A stretch of DNA of 64,000 nt from Ophiosphaerella korrae (Eukaryota > Ascomycota > Dothideomycetes > Pleosporales > Phaeosphaeriaceae). A program made the translations under genes and the position numbers. Below, piece after piece: positions 56,175-64,000 of the stretch (position 1 is the stretch's first letter; each line of letters opens with the position of its first letter). Below the pieces are notes generated by a model, which saw only the letters and a list, made by a program, of their open reading frames with translations, did no database searches and was not told where the DNA came from. The stretch spans positions 186,001 through 250,000 of the forward strand of contig JALNQF010000025.1 of NCBI GenBank assembly GCA_028456385.1, read 5' to 3'.

Positions 56175-57987
56175 GGTCGGGTGCTTGGCTGTTCAAGCCA
56201 GCAGGGAGAGTAGGGTACCAGATGTCGGATTTATGGATATCCGGTTTATTTGGGTTTGGGCGGAATGCGGAGCAAAATCGCGCAGATATGTGGCACTGCG
56301 ATGTAGTGATGATATAATGGAACCAGGCCAAGGGAGGGCTTGCCTCAAACCAGACGAACGGCTCCTAGGTTAGATGGCAATAGTCGAAATCCGCAATGGG
56401 TGTGTCCGTGGTGAGTAGCAGAGTATGGCAGGTGATCAAAGCGTGAGTAGAGAGCGTGATAAGTGCAAGCAAAAACGTGTTCAATGAGCGTAGTATAGCC
56501 AGGCGGCTATAATGGAAGCAGAAACGAATTTCAAACGAGAGGACAGGACATGGGCCCCTTGGGAGGAAGATCGACTGCAGTTAAGGCACCGCAGAAGAAG
56601 AAAGACGCAAAGACTGAAACACGTCGGCGACGTTGACAGAGCCGAGAAGAGAAGAGAAGAGGCGGCGAGCGTTAGCTGCCGCAGGAGACAACTGCTCATG
56701 AACATAACTAGCCAGGAATAGCGTCAAGGCCCACGCCTTGTGTGACTGAGGTGTCGCAGGGGCTGCCAGGCGATCCCCCTTTTGCTGAGAGGGTTGGAAG
56801 ATTGTGACGGCACGGTACGCTAGGCCCGACTAGTGAGAATGCTAGTGGAACGGCTGGGCTAGGCCGCGTATTGGTGTGTTTGACGAGGCCAGCGCTGCGG
56901 CCCCGAACTCAACGCTGCGGTTGGAACTGGCTGCTCGGGCCCCGGCAAGCTGACGAGGGGTTGAGTGTGTTGAGTGTGAGGGAGTGAAGCTGGTGTCATC
57001 GAACCATTGCCTTTTCGATAGACGTCTTGCTCGATCTCGTAGAGTAGAAGCTATATATCGAATCCAAGGGTGCCCCTTGCCCTTTGGCTCAATCTGCACC
57101 GCCGCTCGGCAAATTAATGTTGGTGCCGGGGGCATTTAATTGACTGCACGGTGATTGATCTCGACGGCTGCATGGCAGATCAGGTCGGGCCTGGGGGTTG
57201 TGGCGGGGTCTTTCACCAATACTAGACGACACTAGAGCCGGCGACGGTTGGTCACAACTTGATAAGCCTAATAGTAAGAACTGCATATGAGTACCCAGGT
57301 AAATAGCAGACAGACGATGTTTGCCATGTGGGTAACACCGGGGCGAACGAACGCAGGTGGATACCGGACTGGAAGACGGCACTGTTCCGTCAGCACGCGA
57401 CGCGTCTCGTGCAAGTCTCAGTGTGACGAAGCGTGGCGGCACGACTACTCTAACCCAGTGTGCATTAGACTGTCTGGGGATGCTATTCGCTGCGGCCCTA
57501 CTGTGCGCCTCGAATTCATTGGAGGATGGACAAGCCATGGCCCACGGCAAACATCTACGTGACAGTAAACATTGCGATGAAAGATGAATTAAGCCCTCGT
57601 TCAACCAACAAACTCGAGAGCGCCTGAGGCTTTCATGCTGTCTGAGACCAGACATGTCTTGCCAAAGGAGTAATTGGCATATCTTGGTAGCGTACAAGAT
57701 CAAATGCCGGCACGATCAATAAAATTAAATGTTTGTCATTGGAAAGCTTGTCGTTTATCAATGTGAGGCATGGCTCGATCTCTTGGGAGGACAAAGGTGG
57801 TCTGTCGAAAGGCGGAGAGTCATGACAAACGAAAGTGTACCGTGATTTGCACATGCAGGTTCCGCTGACCTCACACGCCACTGGTTGGTGGTGCCTTGCG
57901 TCGTGAGTACCCCGCCCACAGAGCAACCACACCATCTAGACTACGTGACTTGACTGCCTACTCACACCACCTCCACGCCTGGTAGCC
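56175..57987. other. Large divergent promoter region
   Basis: About 1.8 kb between the PH-domain gene and a Ser-rich coiled-coil gene, transcribed away from each other. Only short frames; presumably long 5' leaders. No motif recognised. Confidence 0.5.
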
Positions 57988-59064
57988 ATGCCACCTGATA
58001 TCAATTCTCTGCCGCCATCTCCTCTGGCATCGCCTTCACCCTCGGCCTCCCGCAATCAATCGCCCTCGGCTTCGCGAAACATGGCTACTGCCTCATCGCC
58101 GCACTCTCTCGCTGCCACGGCCGCAATGAACGCAGGCATCCAGAACGAGGAAACTCGTCGGCCGTCCTCTGGCAGCATGCGCCGTGAGGTGGAGCGCGCC
58201 CGCCGCCGTTCCAGCATTCGCATCAACCTAAACCTCAACGACCCTGGATTGCCCGCACCTGGTGAGATGCAGCGAAGCCCTTCAACCCGTAGCAGAGGTT
58301 TGCCTCAGAGCCCCCACCATGAACGCACCCCCAGTCTGGGCGAGTTGCATCAAGAGCTGGAGTATGAGCAGGAAGGGCAAGTGGTGCGCGAACCCAACCC
58401 AGATTATATTATTGGTACACTGTATTGACATATCACAGAACCGTTTGCTCAATATGATCCGCCAACAGCAGGCCCAAATCACAACGCTGCAAGCAAGCCA
58501 ACAGCAGCTCTCCTCCTCTGCCGTTGACGACAGCACGCCTACATCCGAACGCTCCATGTCACTGCCACACTCATCACACCACTCCCACGCGGCCATCTCA
58601 CCTCTGCCCATCACAAACCAACCACGTTCTCACTCACCTTTTGGTCTAGGGAGCATCAGCCGCCAGTCCTCATTCGCAGACCGGTCGCGCGGCGGCAGCC
58701 ATACCGGCTCCCCCGCTCTACGCCCCATTTCAGGCGCAGGTGGTATCCACGACTACAACGACATGCTCCCCGGCTCCGCCATCGGACGCGACGAAAGCGC
58801 CTTTTACCAAGCCGAGACATCGACCCTGACGCGCGAGAACCAGATGCTCAAGGCGCGGATCCGCGAACTTGGTTTGTCTCCCTTGAATCCCCAATCAGGC
58901 AATCAATACTAACAATTATGCCAGAGCGCCAGCTGTCAGACATGAACCCCACAAACCATGTCACGCAATCACCCACCGTACATTCCAATCTAAACCCCCT
59001 CGCGCGCCGCGAAAGCACAGATCCCAGCAGTGAAGCGGCCCAAGCTCCTCCATCGACTGAGTAA
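57988..59064 (+). CDS. Ser-rich coiled-coil protein, uncharacterised
   Basis: Exons 57988-58383, 58439-58871 and 58925-59064 give 322 residues. The N-terminus is a Ser/Pro/Ala-rich disordered stretch with RREVERARRRSSIRINLNLND, a possible nuclear signal. A coiled coil (residues about 115-155) spans the exon 1-2 join (LHQELEYEQEGQV | NRLLNMIRQQQAQITTLQ). A second short one is near ENQMLKARIRELERQLSDM, spanning the exon 2-3 join, so both introns sit inside heptads that read through smoothly. No named family recognised. The intron phases support the model. Confidence 0.75.
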
Positions 59065-59521
59065 TGTGAGCTCAAGTTTTTTTCTTCCTTCGGCGTTGCG
59101 TGGGTTTAGAGTAGGTATATCGGACGGGCAAAATATTGCATGGACATGGAGTTTAGGATATCACTGGGGATTGTCTTTGTTTGACCCCTGTTCACCCCGC
59201 ATCTTGCTGCCATGGCACCTACTCTGATCTCCAATCCAATCAAATTCCTATGACAATACTTGCTTATTTTCTGTTCTGATGTGACATGATACCCAGCCAG
59301 CGAGCCCCAAATGCACCGATAGGGAAGGTCAAATACAATACATTTCAAAAGCCGCATGTAGAATGGGAATGAAGAAATAAAGGGGGGCAACGAAAAAGTA
59401 AGGGTGTCATGATATAAACAAAACATACCCCGCGGCCACACGCTAATACGCCGCTAACCCATGCAGTGACCCGCGGCCCAAAGTCGTCCAAACCAAACCA
59501 GCCCCATTCCACCCTGCTTGC
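59065..59521. other. Convergent 3' flank
   Basis: About 460 bases between two convergent genes. No gene seen. Confidence 0.4.
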
Positions 59522-60920
59522 CTACTCATCCTCCTCTACTTCTTCCACCGTTGCGCGTTGAGGCTGCCGTTGCAAGAGCGGGTTGGCAGGGGTTGTCTCT
59601 CTGCCAGTGGCTTGGGGCGCGGAGTCAACTTCTGCGGTGGCTTCTTGGACGGGAGTGGCGGTTCCGGGCAATGGTGAGGCACCACCCTTTTTGCTTTTCT
59701 TGACAGGGTGGCCGTTAGATGCTGCTTTTGCGGCAGCCTTGGCGGCTTTCTTTTCCTTCTTGGCAATCTTTTTGGCTTTGATGTCTTCAGGGGTCTGTGG
59801 AGAGTCAGATGCTGTTCGAAAAAGAAGGTATGTCGAGCTGTTGGCTTGCGCGGTAGCTTTGCGTTTGCACGGCATCGAGGAATACTTGGGTAGACGTGAC
59901 GCGAAAATGAAGGGAACAATGGCTTACCTCATGCCATGCCCATAGAGGCCTGAACGAATCAAAGAAACCAACATCTTCAAAGAGATTTGGATACAGCCAA
60001 AGTCCAGGTGAAGCTGCAAACATGGTGATGATGAAGAGAATGAGTCGGAAAATAGCCATGGCGAAGAACAGTCCTATCAGTCCAAGCATACCCATACTGA
60101 GATACCAGACACCCTGTCGCAGCACAAGCGGCCACAGAGGGAACAGAACAACGGTAACAACGAGGAGAAGCGCACCACCTGCGTACAGCTTCTGCTTCCA
60201 TTGTGCTCCTTCATACAGCCAAATGTAATAGTTGTCATCGTTTGCCTCTTGATGTTGCTCGATCTTGACATCCCACTGGCCTTTGACGTGCTTCTTTTTG
60301 GCATGGTTGTGGCCTTCGTGACCTGGTGCATCGCCTTCTATCTTGGTCACTCGAAGAGCAAGAAGAGAGAGTGGAAGCAGTTTGAATGTGTTCTCGGCAG
60401 AGGCACGGTCGGAGACTTCGGGGAGGAGGGGGTTCTTTGAGCGGGCTTTTATATAGGCGGGAGACTGGAGGGCACGAATTGCTCGCTTGACTGCAATTTG
60501 TCAGCACTGTATGTTTGGGGCTGAACTGGAATTCTGACCTCTGAACATCTCCTTTCGCTTCTCGTCATGGACGACCGTCCTGGGCTTCAGGTCCTGTGTC
60601 TTTAGCCAGTTTGCGACTGCGATGGCTTCAGGCTTTGGCGGCCCTGGTTGGATAGGTTGTTGTTGTTGCTGTTGTTGCTGCTGCTGTGCCTCCATTTGCG
60701 CCTGTTGCTGTGCCATGGCCTGTTCTCTGAGCTTCATTACATATTCTTGAATTGACATGCCATGCTTTTCGGCTTCAGCTGCGAGTTGCTGCTGAATCTG
60801 TCGAATCTGCTCGGGTGTGGGTTGCTCGCCGTTGGGACCCTGGATGTTGATGGGCAGGCCTTGTGGAGGGGGACCATCTTGCGGTGGCCCGCTTTGTGGT
60901 TCTTGACTGCCGTCACTCAT
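59522..60920 (-). CDS. SEC62: ER post-translational translocation subunit Sec62
   Basis: Subunit of the Sec62/63 complex that drives post-translational import through the Sec61 channel. Exons 60539-60920, 59928-60490 and 59522-59794 give 405 residues. A glutamine run (about residues 80-89) precedes the cytosolic domain (IAVANWLKTQDLKPRTVVHD). Two membrane spans (LYAGGALLLVVTVVLFPLWP, and LGLIGLFFAMAIFRLILFII) are separated by a very short lumenal loop, the usual Sec62 topology. The segment WLYPNLFEDVGFFDSFRPLW is a strong Sec62 signature. The C-terminal tail is Lys-rich, then acidic (VEEVEEDE). Confidence 0.95.
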
Positions 60921-63314
60921 TGTAATTTATTATAATTTGTACAGGCTTGCAATTAGAAGGTACGAGATCCCGCATGCGAAAAAGACAGGTTGTAAGAAAA
61001 GGTGGAGTCAGGCTGGAAACGTCAACCGTGGACTTATCGATGGTTAGACTTTCTGCTAAGTTAAAGCCACATCGCAGCGGCGAAAGGTAGCCCCGCGCCG
61101 CCGCATGACTAAGCAGTGCCTGAGAACAAAAATCTGCGCCGCGTTCTACCTCCTCTACAAAACCACCTCACTCAGTACATGGCACAAACCACATCATTCT
61201 TTTGCATTGGCACAATTTTCCACGCACGGCCAGTCCTTCGAGGGGCATTGATATGGATAGCGTTCTCCAGACGGAAGGTTGCGGCGTTTGGACTGGTATT
61301 CGCCGCATGTCTCACGAGAGATTATAGTCCCCGAGCAACAGCTCATTTACCGTATTGACAAGTCATCCCCGTCACAGGGTTTCCTTCCTCGCGCAATATT
61401 GCTTGTTGCAAGTAGAACTCTCATTGGAAACAATGACCTGGTGGTCTATGACGGCCAATGCCAAGCAGTGCAGGTCTTGATGCTTGATCCTGCAGCAAGG
61501 GCGTTTGGAAGGCGCCGCCCTATGTCGCCCTGGCGTCTACGTGCCCTGACACGGCGTCTCACAAGCAAACGTTGATAATGACGAAAGGTAGTTGGGCTGC
61601 ACGCATAGGTAGGTATTCCTGGGTTGGAAAGCACTTCACCAACACTCTGGCCCTTGCCTCCTGTCTTCGGACAAGACCATGGGATAGGCCTATTTTGGTG
61701 TGAAGAAGATAAACGACCTCTTACTCACCGCGGTAGTCTTGCCCTCGGGTTTGGCTTCAGCGGTCCATCATTTGCGGTCCACATGCATCTCGATATAGAA
61801 CCGTCTGACCACAGGACGGGTCTCGGTTTCAGGCCAGCGCAGCCGCCCCATGTGCTTGCCATGTATGTCGCTGCACGTGTAATGATCGACGTGCACCACT
61901 GCTTCTGACAGTGCCGCCTTGACTGTTGACAGACGATAGACGGCCACCTCGATGACTGTGGCAGAAGCAGCCATCCGGGTCGAGAGGGCAATCTAGGCTA
62001 AACACAGTGGCGTAACAGGGCAAGGCCTGCTTTGAGAGGGTGGTGCATCCAAGAAGCGAGCAGAGCAGGCATTGGCAGCAGACGGCGCGCAGCAAGTCGC
62101 AAAGAACGGGCAGCGCGGGCAGTCTCTTGCATGGTGTGGATATTGCGGCACCCGCATTGACGGCGTTCCAGGCGGGTGGAGGATGTGATTGGCGTGGTGG
62201 CCGATCTTCAACGTTCAGTGGGCAGGGGGGCCTGTAAGCCACAGTTGCCCACCGGTGGCCATGTGCATTGAGGATGGCAGACGGAGACGGAAGACGGAAG
62301 ACGGAGGGGCGAGAGGACAGGACGGGGAGCGATGCAGAGACGGCGAGCAGGTGGGCGGTGGTGACGGTGTCCCAGTGGGGGGCAGCAGAGGGGGCAGCAG
62401 AGGAGACTAGCATTTAGAGCGCAGGCGGGCGCGGTGGTGAGGTGGTGCAGAGCACGTAGGTAGGTCCACGGCGATAGGCTAGTCGCATGGCGTGAAGCCT
62501 GACACGGCCAGGGCACATCACCAACTCCACTCGATTGCGTCCTGCACGCACTCTTAATTACTGCCTGCCTGCACGCCGTCTCCATCCAGCAGCCAGCAGC
62601 ACAGCGCGGCAGGGATCTGGCGCCCTCCAGTGCCCGTCATCGCGCGCGGCCGGCCTATAGGTACAGAGCACCGGTATCTGCCAGTGCAGCGCGCCGCAGA
62701 AAAAGCAGGCTGTGATTGTCCTTGTTGACACGGCCGTGTCAGTCCGCGGACGGGTGCTTGCTGCGCCCTGCCCGTTCGCTCTCCCAGCCCGCCGATTGTG
62801 CGTCTTCGCGCAGCCCTCGGAGCACCCGTGCCCGCGACACCACGGTGCCTGTGCGCCCCAGATCCTGTGCAAGGCAGACGGTGCATTGTGCCTTAACCAC
62901 TGAGCGCCCTGCCCCGACCTCGCGGCTCACAATCCGCCCTTGCTCCAGACACCGCTTCCTCATCCATCCGCGCCCCGCCACCGCTGCCACTCCACGGTTG
63001 CTGCTGCTGCTGCTGCCACCATTCCCACGCCCGCCTCCGACTGCTGCATCCTGCTCGCTGCCACACGCCGACCGCTGCAGCCCGGCCCACCGCCCGCGAG
63101 CGCCCGCCACCATCACTCGACCGGGGTCTCTGCTGGCGACGTGCCAGCACTGGGACACCCGGGGCGCACATCCCTAGGAACCACCAGACCGACATGTCAG
63201 TCGTAGCAGACCGGCCACGATTGCGCGAAGGCATAGGCACCCGCCCGTCTTCGTGAAGAAGCTGCACCGCCGGTCCCCGATCCGCCTCCTTCGCCCTCCC
63301 TCGCTCCCTCCACC
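60921..63314. promoter_or_regulatory. Divergent region between SEC62 and the 63315 gene
   Basis: About 2.4 kb. The first half is mixed sequence; from about 62000 it becomes GC-rich, pyrimidine-rich and full of short frames, which looks like a long 5' leader for the downstream gene. Simple repeats: GGAAGACGGAAGACGG near 62288 and CTG-type near 63000-63016. No gene called. Confidence 0.5.
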
Positions 63315-64000
63315 ATGACTATGGTGCGGCCCTACCCCCCGCAGACGCAGCCGCCGCATCTCTCCTCGCCATACTCCAGCAATCTTCCGCCCACTCCGCC
63401 CCACCCCTCCCTCCTCCGCCATGTCAATGGCCAGCGCCCGCCGCTGCAGTATGCCCACCCGCTGTCGCGACACAGCTCGTACAATTCCCAGAGCTCAGAC
63501 GCCGGGAGCTCGTCGAAGCCGCCGGAGCACATGCTTCGCCGTAAAACGCCGAACGGAATACTGGCGGCTGCCTACGACGGCACCTCTGTAGAGCAGACCG
63601 AGAAGCCGCACGCAACCAAGCATATTCTGCTGCCTGTCACAGCCGAGTCCAGCATCCCGTACGGCCTCAAGCACGACCTCCCCCTGCGGTCTACCGGCGC
63701 CAACAGGCAGGACGGAGCCTCCGAATGGAGCCCCAGCCTCTATTTCGAGACCGGCTCTGGCAGGGCTGGCCAACACCTGCCCCAGATCGACTCCATGCTG
63801 AACCAGATCCCACCATTACAGCCCCTTCTTCCGTATCAGATGTATGCTCAGCCCTACGCTGGGATAATGGGTATGCCTGCTCAAAGCCCTCTGGGCCCAA
63901 CCGTCTCCAACGATCAGGGGCCTTTTGGGCCCTATTGGCCAGATGGCACATATACCCCATACCAACCTGCGGCCATGCGAGATCCTCGTTTCTTGCACCA
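63315..64000 (+). CDS. Pro/Ser/Tyr-rich protein, N-terminal part (runs off the window)
   Basis: A frame from the ATG at 63315 (MTMVRPYPPQTQPPHLSSPY) stays open to the last base, about 228 codons without a stop. It is Pro/Ser/His/Tyr-rich, with MLRRKTPNGILAAAYDG, KHILLPVTAESSIPYGLK and LPQIDSMLNQIPPLQPLLPY; such N-termini occur in large fungal regulatory proteins, but I cannot name the family. The long GC-rich leader supports a regulated gene. No intron is needed in the visible part. The C-terminal domain that would define it lies outside. Confidence 0.75.
   Translation, partial: MTMVRPYPPQTQPPHLSSPYSSNLPPTPPHPSLLRHVNGQRPPLQYAHPLSRHSSYNSQSSDAGSSSKPPEHMLRRKTPNGILAAAYDGTSVEQTEKPHATKHILLPVTAESSIPYGLKHDLPLRSTGANRQDGASEWSPSLYFETGSGRAGQHLPQIDSMLNQIPPLQPLLPYQMYAQPYAGIMGMPAQSPLGPTVSNDQGPFGPYWPDGTYTPYQPAAMRDPRFLH

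Noticed and set aside
62208..63267. Several overlapping open frames of 90-150 codons on both strands in GC-rich DNA
   Set aside because: High GC lowers stop frequency; the frames overlap each other on both strands and are of low complexity. Better seen as a 5' leader.

Overview
This window is nuclear DNA of a filamentous ascomycete. Introns are short (about 45-70 bases) with GT(A/G)AG(T/C) donors and CTAAC/CTGAC-type branch sites, genes are single units on both strands, and the protein repertoire (LIM-RhoGAP, Mia40, TOK-type K+ channel, HET-domain gene, pogo/Fot1-like transposon with RIP-type damage) is typical of Pezizomycotina. A dothideomycete, probably Pleosporales, is my best guess from protein similarity by eye; that placement is inference. 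About 25 protein genes, one degraded gene and one degraded transposon are supported.

Layout. 1-619: 5' part of the thiamine thiazole synthase gene (minus strand), preceded by a TPP riboswitch at about 690-790. 3.3-18.1 kb: a housekeeping block with a LIM-RhoGAP regulator, an OM14-like mitochondrial outer-membrane protein, MIA40, a SWI3/RSC8 chromatin-remodelling subunit, ETF-alpha and a TOK K+ channel. 18.5-27 kb: an accessory, partly degraded island with a HET gene carrying three in-frame stops, a pogo-like transposase carrying six in-frame TAG codons and a frameshift, an F-box-like orphan and gene-poor DNA. 27-31 kb: carnitine acetyltransferase and mitochondrial malate dehydrogenase, convergent. 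31.7-40.3 kb: lineage-variable genes (F-box-like orphan, a coiled-coil protein divergent from an HSPA12-type Hsp70, a P450). 41.6-64 kb: an Mme1-like mitochondrial carrier, a HeH/SAP-like membrane protein, a Dal5-type MFS permease, a Cys-rich GPI-anchored surface protein, an ammonium transporter, MutY DNA glycosylase, a PH-domain protein with a proline-rich tail, a Ser-rich coiled-coil protein, Sec62, and the start of a Pro/Ser-rich protein running off the end.

Themes. Many genes are mitochondrial or peroxisomal (OM14-like, Mia40, ETF-alpha, carnitine acetyltransferase, malate dehydrogenase, Mme1-like). The carnitine acetyltransferase and ETF-alpha promoters carry CCTCGG cores, the motif bound by FarA/FarB regulators of fatty-acid use in Aspergillus. 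Gene structure is the most unusual aspect: a 2-base exon in the OM14-like gene, 19- and 23-base exons in MutY and TOK, and two introns divisible by three without stops (Mia40, MFS permease), all easy for automated annotation to get wrong. Exon limits were read by eye from splice signals, reading phase and family similarity; no alignment or RNA data were available.
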